A DNA stretch of 64,000 nucleotides from Nageia nagi (lineage: Eukaryota > Pinophyta): positions 3,844,001 through 3,908,000 of the forward strand of contig JBITNC010000001.1 in assembly GCA_050084985.1 (NCBI GenBank), written 5' to 3'. Below are positions 23,185-36,149 of this stretch, in pieces. The notes under the pieces were generated by a model that saw only the letters and a list, made by a program, of their open reading frames with translations, searched no databases and had not been told where the DNA came from. Numbering within the stretch: position 1 is the stretch's first letter; every line of letters begins with the position of its first letter. The translations under genes and the position numbers were made by a program.

Positions 23185-23539
23185 GTTATATCACCATAAT
23201 TTGCATGATCAATCATTAACTTAAAAAATGTTTTCATTGACCCTTCAAAAGTTTTTCGTTGAAAACATCCAAATTTTTCATTGTTATTTACTTCAACCAT
23301 TTTACATAAATGCTTATCTAAAGAAAATCATACAATATATATATATTGTTTAGGTTTTGAAAGGACCCTAGACCTTTTACAATCTTGGCATATTCAATGA
23401 TCACAACACAAAATCAAAACATTAGGATCTAGGAGGGTCTCCAAGAGAACCCTTTACAAAATAATTATAAAACCAAAGAGCAAATAAAACAAAATACAAT
23501 AATCTTCAATACAATCCAAAAAGAAAGTAGCACCCACTA

Positions 23540-24664
23540 CCAAAGAGAATCCTTGAGATGATATAGGGGATAAACTTCCCCTTACCCTTAGATCTTCTTA
23601 AAGTTGACCTTTTTTAGGCTCTTCAGTTTCCCCTTAGAGCTCCCTAGAATTGGGGAATCTCCAATCTTAAGCTTCCCTTTACAGTCATCAATCCATTCAT
23701 CATAAGCTTATATTGCATAGAAAAAAATCACCTAGGTGGAGCATATTCAAGTGTGTAGAAGGTCTTTGTAGTCATCTTTGCCTTCAAGCATCTCTTATGG
23801 AGGGGTTCTAATGACCCTCATCATCTTCAAACTAGATTGTTCTCCAAAGGCTAAGGATTCATTCTTTTTAGGCTAGGGGGGTTTGAATCCTTGGAGACCT
23901 CATTCATATTTTGAAGACTCCCTTAAGCTTTTTGTTTTGTTTTCTTCCAATTCATTTTAGATGTGATGTTTCTACAACCAACTAGCACTCCTCAAGTGAC
24001 CACTAGCTTAATATCCTCTAATAAGGTATGATGTTTTGCAAGGACTACATAATCATCCTCTTCTTCATCTAAATTACCCTTCTCTTTTGTCTTAATCCCG
24101 CTTTCATTTGAATCAACATAATTGATGCCCAAGTTAGGTTTCTCCATGGTCAAGTGGTTGAAAAGCACACACAAAAAACCTTGATAGCATGGACACACCA
24201 ACTTCCCCTCCTTCACTTCCATAATGGATTTGTATAAGGATTTATATAGGTAAAGAGGAATGTTAACCTATTTTCCCCACTTGAAAACATTCAAGAGATC
24301 ATAATGATAGCTATGCAACATAGAAGCATGGCTATCTAGAGTCAAATATTGTATAATTACAGTCACCACCCCTTCCAGTTTGAAGGGAGGGTATTCCTTT
24401 TAATACCTCCTTTAATCTTCTCCAAATTATCATTAAATCCTTTAAAAGTTGGAGCTCTATGGATAAAGAGTTATTCTCTTGAATTAGTTTTTCTCCTTTC
24501 AGAGGAAATATGATGACCTTAGCGATCAATTTGAGATTGATAATGAAATAAATACCCTTTGCTTATACAACTCTCTCCTCCCATAAATGACCCAAGTTAG
24601 GGCCAACTTCTCATAGATCTGCTGGAACAAGATTAGGAAGGGCATCCATCCTAATTTCTCTAAA
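23540..24664 (-). pseudogene. ORF X, 3' part (unidentified; split by element D)
   Basis: A long degraded minus-strand frame that continues from 49084 across the insertion site of D. Readable pieces in order: LEKLGWMPFL at the junction, YEKLALTWVIYGRRELYKQ near 24580, LIAKVIIFPLKGEKLIQEN near 24480, then HASMLHSYHYDLLNVFKWGK and VNIPLYLYKSLYKSIMEVKE near 24250-24330. It continues to KHHTLLEDIKLVVT near 24000. An acidic linker (DEEEDDY) precedes the last. A second coding-like run with AYDEWIDDCKGKLKIGD lies near 23690. I do not recognise a named family with confidence; the layout resembles large ORFs often found in repeats of big plant genomes. Confidence 0.55.
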
Positions 24665-24669
24665 ATGAT

Positions 24670-25883
24670 TATGATGTTCCCCTTGTACAATTGTAATTAA
24701 TTTTGGAATTCAACATATTCTTGCTTTTTTATAATTAATTATTTAATTATGCTTTATTAGTTAGTACTTGGGATAGAAGACATAATAGGTCATTGTACCC
24801 CACTATGAGCCCCAAGTGGGACCTCTCCCTCCCAAGTGTATATTAGTGTGTTTTAATGTACTTGAAGATCTCAAAATATGATTATGAGAATCCTAAGGTA
24901 TATTTAGTACTTCGAGAATGGATAGTTACCTAATGACCCTAATTTTGAGATTAGGAGCACTTGTACACATGCACCAACCTTGGGGAGATTCCTAGACCCC
25001 CACATTGTCCCATGATACCCACGAATGCCCCCTAGATGCCCATGCATGCCTCTTTAATGCATGCATGCATCCTTAGTCCCACGTTCAGCTTAAGGGTCCA
25101 TGTGGAGCTTGAGGGAGGCCCACATACCCACATTAGGCCTAGATTAACCCCTAGGTGCCATTCTTAGGGTTTGAGGGGTTGGGTGATGACTTTGAGGTGA
25201 GATCCAGATCTAGTGAAGCTATATTAGTCCTTATAGAATCATTATTGGAGATATAAATATTGATTATTATTCATACCATCTAGAGGATAGAATTCTTGAC
25301 ACATTATCAAGCAACATCCCTAGGTCCAACATCTAGGAGGGTTAATAGGTTGAGGGATCCTGTTGATCTATAACTTTGGTGAGCAACTTAGTCCATCCAA
25401 TGGTATTCTAAGGTCACATTACTACCATTTGGTGGGTCGCCAATCTTTGGAGAGAGCTCCTTCAATGGAGAGGATTCAAATTTTGAGGGAGTGAGCTTGT
25501 CCCATTCAATGTTTCATCTATCTAGCATTAATAATATTTGTTGTACCCTAGTTGGCTTCTTGAAGGCCAATGTTGATCCCTATGGACCTGGTATTGTATC
25601 ATTATTCATTTTGCATTAATAATACAAGTCATGGGTTATTATATCTCATTATTGTGTTATGTATGCTTATGTATTGGTATTATTGGATTACTTTTGCATG
25701 TATATGATTGTATGAGCCAAACATTAGCATTGTGAGGTGTTGAATACTTGTATCTGCTATTCTAGGCTAAACATTGGTATTATTGCATTTCTTGAGCTTT
25801 ATCTAGATGCCCTAGCTCAGACATTGGTGTATACTTACATGTTTTGATTTAATTGCACTTGAATTTGTATTTGGGATTCTATA
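24670..25883 (+). repeat. 5' LTR of element D
   Basis: Matches 47865-49078 along its whole length, for example AATTAATTATTTAATTATG near 24733 and 47931. The first two bases are TA instead of TG, and the terminal CA is also lost, so the exact ends rest on the alignment with the other LTR. Confidence 0.9.
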
Positions 25884-25884
25884 A

Positions 25885-25896
25885 AGGTATCAGAGC
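25885..25896 (+). promoter_or_regulatory. Primer-binding site of element D
   Basis: AGGTATCAGAGC, one base off TGGTATCAGAGC, two bases after the LTR; initiator methionine tRNA site. Confidence 0.85.
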
Positions 25897-25918
25897 TAAA
25901 GATCTTACCACTTGAGGA

Positions 25919-26600
25919 AATGGAAGCCAAATCTATAGCTAAAGTAAAGAAGTTTGAATTCGAAAGGATGGTTTTCTATCAACTCCTTTAGAAATTCAAA
26001 GATAACTAGATCCCTTCAAAGGAAAGGGAGAGACTCTTGAGGTTTTTGGGTGAACAACATAAGGATAAGATGTGCAAGAAGAGAGGGTAGATGTGGGAGC
26101 CTATATCTATTCCTCCACACAAGACTCCACCAAAGATTGAAATCTTGCTCCAAATATACCGAAGAACCATTAAAGAGTTCCAAAGAGACATCACTTTCCA
26201 ATTATATCAGGATCTTCTAGGTTATGGAGTGGTGGTATGGAGGAAATCCAACATTAAAGGGGGAATGCTAGCCAAGACCCTAATGTTTGAATCTAGACCA
26301 TTGGGAGGTGTTAGGGATTCAACTACTTTATTGGGCCTAAAGAAGAGGGGTGAGTGGAATATATCACTCAAATTTGGAGCCATCAGTAGCAGATTGGAAG
26401 CCATTACTCAGGTTGTATCAGCTAAGAAGATAAGTTCCATTATTTGAAAGGAGGAGATAGAGTGGGGATGCATTTTCACTCTAGCCAAAGGAAGCCCCAC
26501 ATTACATTCTAGGGTGACCAAGGAGCATCCAACTAAGGTCCAATGCATCTTGTACCAATACCCAAACATTTTTGGAAACATGTTGAAAGGGTTTTCTCCC
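25919..26600 (+). pseudogene. Element D N-terminal polyprotein remnant (reduced gag/protease)
   Basis: A frame opens at ATG 25919 (MEAKSIAKVKKFEFERM) and runs with stops to about 26600. It includes LRFLGEQHKDKMCKKRG near 26035, FQRDITFQLYQDLLGYGV near 26180 and KKRGEWNISLKFGA near 26345. I see neither a CCHC knuckle nor a DSG/DTG protease site. Its place between primer site and RT says gag, but its length of about 230 codons is far below a normal gag plus protease. Either an internal deletion fused the ends or this is a divergent N-terminus. Confidence 0.5.
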
Positions 26601-26639
26601 TCTAGAGGATTTGAGCACACCATCAAGTTGGAGTCTAGA

Positions 26640-27141
26640 TCCAATCCTATCATGATTACTCTCAACTAATATCCAAAAGTATACAAGGATGAGATCGAGA
26701 AAACCATCAAGTATTTGTTGGACATGGGGTTCATTCGACCAAGTTCTATTCCCTTTACCATTTTAGTTTTGCTAGTCAAGAAGAAGGACAGGACCATGTA
26801 GATGTGTATTTAATACCACCTTCTCAACAAGAAAACTATAAAGAATAGGTATCCCATTTCTAAAGTATATGATCTCATTGATTGATTGCATGATGCTATG
26901 TACTTTTCAAAAATTGATTTGAGATCTGGATATTATCAAATAAGGATGAAGGAGGAGGATATACACAAAATGATATTTAGATGCCATTATGGTCACTTTG
27001 AGTTTTTGGTGATGCCTTTTAGATTGACTAATGCAACATCCACCTTCCAATCAACCATGAATCAAGTTTTTAGGGATAAGTTAAGGAATTTTGTGCAAAT
27101 ATTATTTGATGACATCTTAGTATAAGAAAAACGTGGGAGGA
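26640..27141 (+). pseudogene. Element D reverse transcriptase, 5' part
   Basis: Gypsy RT from KDEIEKTIKYLLDMGFIRPS near 26690, through [35 protein letters not shown] at 26900-26955 and [20 protein letters not shown], to ILFDDILV near 27110. The catalytic box is FDDI, intact in its aspartates. A stop follows at 27122, and element E starts at 27147 within the TWEEHL segment. Confidence 0.92.
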
Positions 27142-27146
27142 GCACC
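27142..27146. repeat. Target site duplication of element E (left, GCACC)
   Basis: GCACC precedes the left LTR and recurs at 45677-45681; it is part of the RT codons of D. Confidence 0.85.
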
Positions 27147-28143
27147 TATAAGCTACCCAAAAGGGAAACTAGGAGACCTCGTACCTATGGCCTCTCCCTT
27201 TTGGAATACCCACACTTTAATATCTAAAATATTGCATGAAATATGATTAGATAATGATGGTAGAAAAAAATAGAGTTAGGGTCTAGGAATTTTTCCTTTT
27301 TATGTATTACCCAAGACTCCAAATAACTTTCAAAATAAGAGACAAAAGGAGGTTTCTAGGTTTAGGTCCTTGAGACCCTAGAACCAAGCTAAGATAGATA
27401 AATGACTTGTAAACCTCCAAGACTTGAATTAACAAGGCAATAGAAAATGGGATGATGCCTAAGATGGAAGATAATATAAGCCTAAAATGATCTAACTAAA
27501 GATAAAAATGAAATAACCTATTCTAGCCTAATTCTACAAGAGACTAACCTACAAAAGCTAATATGCAATAATGCACTAATATATTAGTAATAAACCCAAA
27601 AGGATATATGATTAAGTGCTCTTGAATCCCTCTCAAACCTACAAAAATACTTGAAACAAAGATAAGTACCACAAAATCCAAAGCCACAAGAGTTACTCAA
27701 TATTCCCTTGCAAGATGAAGATAAGAATCACCTTTTTTTGTGCCTTAGGAATGATGGATGAAGCTCAAAATGGAATATATGTGGCTGAAAAGCTTGAGTA
27801 CACATTCTAAAGTACATAGGAAAATAAGAGCTCACAAATATCCTTTGGGAAAAGTTAATGAACAAGAGGGAAAATTGATTTTGAATTGGCTTTTATATGA
27901 AATTGATTAGCCAATGGACTAGTTAGGGTTTAACCTAACTGATCGATCGATACCTTAACTAGTAAGCTGGTTAGGGTTAGGTTTGGCAAGGTGGTAACAA
28001 GAGGCAAAGTTACCAAAATCAATCATGTGAATAGAATCAAAATGGGAAAAAAAGGTTGATAGGAACATGATAAGCTACAAGATAGACTAAATCATCATGA
28101 ATTGACCAAGCTAGGCAAGCGAATGATTTTTTAGGTATTTATA
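27147..28143 (-). repeat. 3' LTR of element E
   Basis: Begins TATAAGCTACCC (ancestral TG) and ends GGTATTTATA, matching 44682-45676 (TGTAAGC to GTGTCTACA). A minus-strand TATATAAAAG-like box lies near 27893. Confidence 0.9.
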
Positions 28144-28156
28144 GATGCCCCATTTT
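28144..28156 (-). other. Polypurine tract of element E
   Basis: The minus strand reads AAAATGGGGCATC directly before the 3' LTR. Confidence 0.5.
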
Positions 28157-30092
28157 ATGTCAATTTTTACAAGATATGAAATATGGTACAAAAATAGGTG
28201 AAGTGCGTATGATATGATGTTGATAAGATAAAATTAACATCATCATGTCAAGAGTACATATGGTTATAACATCTTGCAATGCCAACATTGTTATTTTGTA
28301 ACCAATCAGTATCCTATAGGAAAGTACATGTGGGTATAACACCTCACAGTGCTAACATTATCATACCATAACTAGTTGATACTTGAGATAATGGGACGTG
28401 ATAGAGCTAAAAAGTAAGTGATCATAAAATGGAACTAAAAAAGCATACTCTACAAATAAGCAATAAAAGAAAATGAACTTTGCTTTTCCCCAACATCTAA
28501 AGGGTGAAATTATTTTTCTTTGCCCCAGTATTCAAAGGGTGAAATGATTATGTTTTCCCCCAATAATCGAATGGTAAAATGATCAATGATTCTAATTTTC
28601 CCTAAAATTTGAAGGGAGAAATGATTCTACTTTTCTCCAATAGTCAAAGGGTAAAATGATTTTCCTTTTCCCTAATAGTCAAAGGGTAAATGATAGTGAC
28701 ATAATCATTTTGAAATGATCAAGTGTAGGCTCACATACCTACCAGGCGTTGGATTGCAGCACATAGGCATGCAATACTTGAACAAAATACCATGTTGAAT
28801 GATAAATGATAGGTATGATAATGTGATCAAAACATAAGAAAAATGCAAGATAAACATGCTAATTTTATAAAAAATTGGTCACACCAATGGGGTTACCTGA
28901 CAGAATAGCACAATCGACATTGTGAGAGAGGTAAGTGATTACATCCATCTTAAGCAAGAATATCGGATGGGATCCCAGGAAATGGGAAAGAGCATCTTAC
29001 TGATTGACGAGTTAAAAGGTTGAATGAAACTAATCAAGAATGGGTGAAAATGACATAAAAATATGTAACCAATCTACTGCAAATTGGTTGGTATTAGCTG
29101 ATAGAATGATTAGTTAACCGATCAGATGGCTAAAATGCAAGGGTAATAAAATAAAAAGGTTGATTTATTTTTATCATTTTGCACACCTTCCTTCATGAGA
29201 ATGAAACTCTAACTGAGTGAGACCATTATGTTCCCATGATCTCAAGATTGATCAAGGTTGATTGAGGGATATGGCAGTTGTAGCAAGCAATGGATAGGAC
29301 CCACCACATGGACCACTAGGAGGAGGGAAAAATTGCTTGCACAAGTAGGTAAGTAGCTCTAAACTTGACCATTTGAGATTCTAAAATCATAGCTAAGTAG
29401 AGAATGGTAGGTTTAGTGGAGAAAATATAATGTTTTCATTTTTTATAGTTAAGATCGACTAAAAATGGCAAAACTTTGGGTAGAAAACTAAACCCTAGGG
29501 TATCATGATTTGCACAAAATAATGGACCAAACAAGGTGAAATTATACTTAAAATAACTATATATACACATAGAACATTCTTACCAAAGTAGAATTTAGCT
29601 TTGGGACTCATTTATGTGGATTTTTATAAGTTTTGTGTGAGGTGGCCAATGGGTTTTTTGCCATGGGCTCAACTCTATTAGCCGGTGGGGAGCATATTGA
29701 TCCCAATTTAGGGGTTGATTGGTACCCCATCAAATAGTTACTGATTGATAAGATGTAAGACCAACCAGTCAGCCACCCAACCAATTTGCTAATTGGTATG
29801 TAGGGAAATGGCTAGTTTGACCTAGCCAATCTACTACAAATCGATCTTGGAACATAGGAAAAAATTAACAAGGGATAAATAAGAAATGACACAAATATGA
29901 CATGAGACCCTAGGAATGACACATTAGAGATAAATAATGCTAGAATGACATAGAGTAGAGAGTAAAATAAAGGCTAAATTAAAATTGAGAGGACTAACTT
30001 AGAAAAATAGAGACATTAACTTGGACGAATAGAAATAACATGAAAACTATCTGAATCAATGCTAGATGAAAGCCTAGCACAAATTGAGGCCA
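28157..30092. other. Non-coding 3' region of element E, proximal part
   Basis: No coding text seen apart from the minisatellite listed separately. Phrases such as AACCGATCAG and ACCAATCAGT recur and also occur in the LTR, so parts may be diverged LTR-like duplications. Confidence 0.45.
28481..28695. repeat. Minisatellite, about 36 bp unit, six copies
   Basis: Six imperfect units, each built as TTTTCCCCAATAGTCAAAGG followed by GTAAAATGATT. The units diverge mainly in the middle. It lies about 340 bp inside the 3' LTR of E. Confidence 0.75.
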
Positions 30093-31900
30093 ATGTTCTA
30101 TGATTTACATAAATACTTAGACAAGGATGACTAGATTTAGTTGGAGGTGGTTGGGCTGGCAGGTGTAGCGAGGCTAAGGATCATGACCATAGACCAGGTG
30201 TACATGTATACATTAGTGGAGCACTAGGATGCCCAATGTAACACCTTCCATTTCCCCATTAGAGAAATTATGATCACACTCAAGGATGTGTATTAGATAT
30301 TCCATGTGCTAATAGATTATATGCTAATGGATCATGTGTCAATGAAGGGTGTATAAGAATGTTCAGGGAGGGGTGGCAAGCTATCAGTACTAGCCATAAA
30401 GGGATCTAATATATGCAAACCTATAATGTTCAAGGAGAGTTGGTAGGCTATTAGGTTATAAGAGGTGATGATCATGATAATCATCAGTAGCTTCCCACTC
30501 CCAAACATGAGTGGTACCAAGATCCCTTGGAACCTATTAGACATCATCAGGATCATTATGGAGGAGGGCACAATATACACATGGGCACCTAACATTCTCT
30601 AGTAGATGTACATGTATCTCATTGAATAGCAGCAAGCTAGATTTGGTATATCATGTACCTTATTGATACAGATAGGGTTGTGGGATCATGTTCATATGAT
30701 GCAACCCCATAACTTATCATTCAATGTCTATAGCATGGAAAGGTGGACCTAGAGGTGCCCATCCTAGGGTGGGAGCTACTATATTCCTATTGATGGGTGA
30801 GAGATCATGAGTCTCCCATAATATGATCATCTAAGGGGATGTACACTTAGCACTACAACATGTAGGCTAGTTTATAGGAAAAGAATGTTATTTACAAACC
30901 TTAAAGAGGAGGCCTAGTATGGGCAAAGGATGTCAATCAGCTAGCACATGTGTGTTAATCTTATGATGTGTGCATGAAGATATCTCTAATTTGAGTGAGT
31001 CATGAGGTACCATAAGATCCATCAAGATGTCCCCCCAAAGCCCCAACTATATTGATGGATTGAGGTGCAAGTTGATTTTCCTTAGAGATAATATATCAAG
31101 CTAATGTCATCCCCAATGTCCTTATGGCAATCCTAGACATGGAAAATGTTGATACAACTACAGAGTATGATAGGTGGTGTGAGTAGATGGTGATAAGTGG
31201 AGTGCTTCAAGCACCATTGCTAATGGTGCTAGCAAGGGCATCACCAGCAGGCACACCAACTACAAGTGCACCTAAAGTAGGAGGGGGCAGTAGAGGAGGG
31301 AGAGCTTGCTATCAATATTATAGTGATGGAAATTGATCTTGCAAAGTTTGATGTAGCATTTGGTGCATTTATATCCCAGTAAGAGGTAGATAATGTGCTA
31401 ATATTGGTAGAGCAAGACCAGACATAGGGTGAGAGGGATGCGATCATGCTACATAAAAATATGATAGCTACTAAGAGGGACATAATAGTTGCATAAAGGG
31501 ATGCATTGGGGCTTGATAGGGACACAACATTGGCCTAGAGGAATGCACTATAGGTGCAATTAGATGGACTATGAGCACAGTTGAAGACTACGCAAGTAGA
31601 GGTCTAATGATAGGCATAGCTCCTTGTGATGATCTCAAGGATGCAGGTCTCATGGACATAGGGATTCATGTAGACTGAGGAGGCTATAATAGGGGTACTA
31701 ATGGACATCATGATGCATACTTGGGGGGTGATGGCATCACCCCAACACTACTAGACCATGCAGGAGCTATGGCATAGGGAGTACTCTAGAGCGATTACCT
31801 TCTAAGAGTGGTTGGTTAGTGCAAGAATAGTGCTGATGGAGCTAGTATTAGGTGGGGGTACCAAATAATGTAGTCATACATGCACCCATACTACTATGAA
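30093..31900 (+). pseudogene. Antisense PMD-like (plant mobile domain) gene in element E
   Basis: A frame opens at ATG 30093 (MFYDLHKYLDKDD) and stays in one phase for more than 1 kb, broken almost only by TAG, TGA or TAA where W, R or Q is expected. It reads GLAGVARLRIMTIDQVYM, then VEH-stop-DAQCNTFHFPIRE and IMITLKDVY, which matches the plant mobile domain pattern 'ALVERW...THTFHLP.GEMTITLEDV..LLGLPIDG'. IPWNLLDIIR and CRLVYRKRML lie further on. Near 31380-31620 the text is a coiled coil of ERDAIMLHKN / KRDIIVA / LDRDTTLA type followed by VQLDGL. PMD domains occur in host proteins such as MAIL1 and are also captured by transposons. It runs opposite to pol of E. Confidence 0.72.
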
Positions 31901-34715
31901 TGTATAGAGTGTGAGGAGACCTAGCAACAATAGGTCTACTAGGATGAGATGTAGGGAGGGATGTTCAAGGTACCTTAGGCACCAGGCAGGCAAGGTGAGG
32001 TAGGGTGCCTATCAAGGGTGATGAAGGGATCAGAGAAGATGCATCCTCCCCTTAGAGAGGGTCATGTATAGTATGATTAAGGGTCTTTAGTATGGTGGAC
32101 ATAGTTTTGATATAAGTTTTATCAAGCATCGATGGGCATAATTTTGTACAAGATATGTATATGTTATGAGACTATAGGATGTACTTGTTATGTATGGCTT
32201 ATACATTTTTGGACTATGTATGGACATTTATAAGATGTTATACAAGACATATGGATGGATGTATTACATGTTATGACATATAGATTATGATGTTATAGAT
32301 GATGCTTATGATTACATGTTTATGATGATATATTCATGTGTATGGACTTATGTATGGGACCTAATGTTTATAGCTATGATGATGTGCTTATGTTTATGGA
32401 ATTGTATGTATGTCTATGTGATGTGATGCTATATGAGATGATGTGATCCTATGTTATGCTTTGATGCTTGGTAGTGCACATGCTATGATGCCTAATGATA
32501 ATGTATTTTCAGGTGTGGATGGATAATGCAATTACATGTATGACATGCAAACAATGAAATGTATATATAAAACACACATAAGTTTACAAAATAAAATGAA
32601 TTACATGTGTATGTATGGAACAAATACCTAAATGAAATAAATAATGATATAAATACATAATGAATAAAAACCATATAAATGTATGCAATAAGAACCTAAT
32701 AAGTACACACGTATATGAACAATAAAGAAGGAATGATGCTTAAGTGATAAAATGAACACACACAATGGACAAAAATGAAGAATCCTAAAATGAACACCAC
32801 GTAAGAAGATAGAAATGATAAAAATATGACAACAAAAGCAATGATAACACATAAGATATTAATGACAAAAGGGTAACTAAATGATATGATAAAAGGAATG
32901 AAAAATAATGATAAATGAGGAAATATTGATCATGGATAAATGAATGATAAACAGCACTAAAATACCATGAGCTATAACCACTGACAAAGTTGGACTAAAA
33001 TAAAGAAGCATGAACAACATAGGATTAGACAAAAATGCATGATAAGAACAATAAAAGATATATGACAAGCAATAATAAATAAATAATTTAACTAGACTGG
33101 AAAATAACACATGACATGTTACACAATTATAACAATATAAACATGTTTTTTTAAACATAAAAGTGACATCATAAAGTAGCCCAAAATAAGACCGTAACAA
33201 AATTTCACAAATTACAAAAGTGAAAAAGGTAAATTTTGGTGTAAGATATTAAAAATTTACCTTATCAAAATTCCAAATAGATTGGATGATATAATTATAG
33301 GTAGTTTAATATAAGTATAGGATCAAATGGATCAAAAAATGGAGTTTTTTTGATCGATTTAAGAATCCTAAATCAAAGGCAACTTATCAAGCTGTAACAC
33401 CCTTTAGTGGTCACTGAAAGGGTGTCATTCCAAGTGGCCTCGGATTTGGCATTCGAAAAGATATCAAATGATAAGCTATTAACTTGAAATTTGACATGAA
33501 CATTATCTTTATATTGATAAATGATTAGAAAAATATGGATATGAAAATCAACATCATTTTATGCTTCAAAAAGATATATTAAATAGCCAATTTTTTATAG
33601 GGGTCAAATTTCAGGACTTGCATCCCTAAAATTCAAAATAGTAAAAAATAACTTCGAAATATGATGAAACTAAATGGGGTCACTCAAAATAACATAAAAA
33701 GACCATAAAAGTATAATTTTGGAAAATATATGAGAAATGATTATGTTTGCATGCATGCTTACCAAGGCACCACATTGGGCTACATAACAATTTAGGTAAG
33801 TAGGAAAAATGGTCGAAATGGGAAAAACAAATGAAACAAAAGTTGTTGATCTAAAGATAAATGATAATTAAAGTGACTAAACACCATAACATGACTAATG
33901 CAAATGATAAGACATACAAACACAAGTGATAAAAATGAAAAATTTGTAAGATTACAAGACTAGAAAATGGCATTGAAGGATGTCAAGATGTGCCATAAGT
34001 CATCTGTAACATAAGGATATCCCTCAAAAACCATGATAATCATAACCTATGTTCAAACTTGAGGGAATGACAAAAATGCAACTCGAGGTGGCTTATGACC
34101 CAAGTGGTTATGTCCTCATAGGGAATCATGGATGAGATAAGATGACAAGAGATGTGAATGGACATACAACAATGTCAACACAAGAAATGGAAAATAATAT
34201 CTTGTCTTCTCTAGGTACATAAGGGACCAACTTCCATGCATGTACAAGATCGTGCTTGCTCTTCTAGGGATTTGAAAGATAATGTCCAATGATCAACCCT
34301 ATAAGAGGATGAAAATTGATAACAAACAACATGATCAATGCAAGTGATGAAATATGATGATAAATGCATAAATGCAGAAGGACATGACAAGGTATGGTTA
34401 GGATATGAGTGACTATGGTCCTATCCTATAGTGCACATGAATGCATAACTATGAAAGAAGTGATAGGATCGACTATTGATTCCTAATGGGATGATTAAAA
34501 CAAAATAAGAGGTGAATGATGTGAAGTGATAAAAAATCCAAGAGTAAGATAAATACCTACACATAAGGTACCATCCCCCCCCACTCAGGGTGGATGAGAA
34601 TATGAAGATGATCAGGATGGCATGAGCAAAGAAGCACAAAATAAAGGATGACAAGATGGACACACTAAGTGGAAATAAAGGTCAAGTATAAAAAGGACAA
34701 ATATGGATGATGTTA
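31901..34715. other. Distal 3' region of element E
   Basis: A TATG-rich stretch (about 32090-32480) is followed by purine-rich text full of AAATGATAA and AATGAACA words to about 33200. It then has ordinary AT-rich sequence to 34715. A CCCCCCCC run occurs at 34567-34574. No domain is visible on either strand. Open frames on the minus strand here are strings of hydrophobic residues made by the base bias. Confidence 0.5.
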
Positions 34716-34719
34716 ATAG

Positions 34720-35800
34720 GCTCAAGTTCTTCTTGTCCTTTTAAATCTGTGAGGTGGTACACACTCAAGCTAATCTTACACTTGAAAATGTAGGGGCCTA
34801 TCCAATAAGGGGAAAACTTTTCCCTAATAGGATGCTTGAGATGCAATTGTTGTTGATTCTCCTTTAGAATTAGGTCACCTACTTGAAACTCATGAGGTTG
34901 GACCTTCTTGTTTAATACTCATTTAAGGCATTCCTAATAAACCTTATGATGCTCAATCATAATAATGCACCTCTTGTCAAGCAAACTAAGTTGATCCATA
35001 TGAGATTGATAAGTTTCTTTATCAAGGATAATGTCCTTGAGCGATACATGCAAGGAAGGGATCTCAAGCTCAAGAGGCATGATAACCTCAACATCATAGA
35101 TGAGGGTGAAAGGAGTAGCATCCATGGGCATCCAAATACTAGTGCAATATGACCACAAAGCATACATGATACACTCATGCCAATTAGGATGATTATCATT
35201 AACCATTTTTTTGAGAATCATGATAATCATATCATTTTCACTTCAAATTTACCATTACCCTAAGGATAATAAGGCATGGAGAATGATTGTTTGATATGGT
35301 ATCAATCACATATTCTCCTCATATATTGATTCTTAAAATTAGGACCGTTTTCAATAAGGATACTAGCAAGAATACCAAATCAACATATGATATGGATCTC
35401 TATGAAAGACACTATCTTGGGATTGGTAGTAGAGAGTAAAGAAAAATCCTCAAAAGGTACTCAGTGGTAGTGATAATGAACTTAAGATTGGTAGACAAGG
35501 GGGGCACAAATTGATAGACAAGATCAAAACCCCATTGGGCAAAAGGCCACATGGCCTTGACAGGCTGAAGAGGTTAAGATGATATATGATAAAGATGAGC
35601 ATATTGTTGAAACTTGATGCACTTACTAAAATATTCATTACATTAATGCTTCATGATGGGCCAGTAATAACCCATCTATAAGATGCACTTAGCAATAGCA
35701 ATTTCATTAAAGTATCCACCACAAATGCCATCATGATAATTTGACATGGTATTTTATTGTTCATAAAGCTCAAGATAATAAAGAAGGACTCTGTAAAAGG
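34720..35800 (-). pseudogene. Element E integrase
   Basis: The minus strand shows a zinc-binding start with AIAKCIL-stop-MGYYWP near 35690 and a WGFDLVYQF segment near 35545 that carries the first catalytic aspartate. The region NWHECIMYALWSYCTS and ATPFTLIYDVEVIMPLELEI near 35060-35180 is the typical Tat/gypsy integrase tail. It ends with EFQVGDLILK-type text and PIREKFSPYWIGPY near 34800-34890. Several stops occur; the middle with the second aspartate and glutamate is not clearly readable. Confidence 0.82.
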
Positions 35801-36149
35801 ATCACTTATAGAGAACATCCCCTAAAAGAATGTATTGAGTAGCATGATGCTTGAAAGCATACTTCTCACTAGGAGACATATCAAGAGGAAGGGTACTCCA
35901 CTTGAGGTACTCATGAAGTTGCTTGTACCATAAGTCTCGATACATTAGCTTTGGTTAGGGGATAACATGAGGGTAACTTAAGGGCTAACTCCTTGATAGT
36001 CACAACTTCCAGAAGTTAGATATGTAGATGTGGATTAGGTGGAATAAGTGACCCTCAAGAAGTCATGGTGTCTACAAATCAATTGGAGGACCTTAAGGCT
36101 CACTCAATCGTATAGGATTTGAAATGCTTTAATAACTTTGATGACCTCC

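Noticed and set aside
31241-31525. 94-codon minus-strand open frame
   Set aside because: It is the complement of the coiled-coil part of the PMD-like gene; the plus strand carries the meaningful reading.
32492-33200. Three minus-strand open frames of hydrophobic residues
   Set aside because: They arise from purine-rich plus-strand text (AAATGATAA words) and look like membrane proteins only by base composition.
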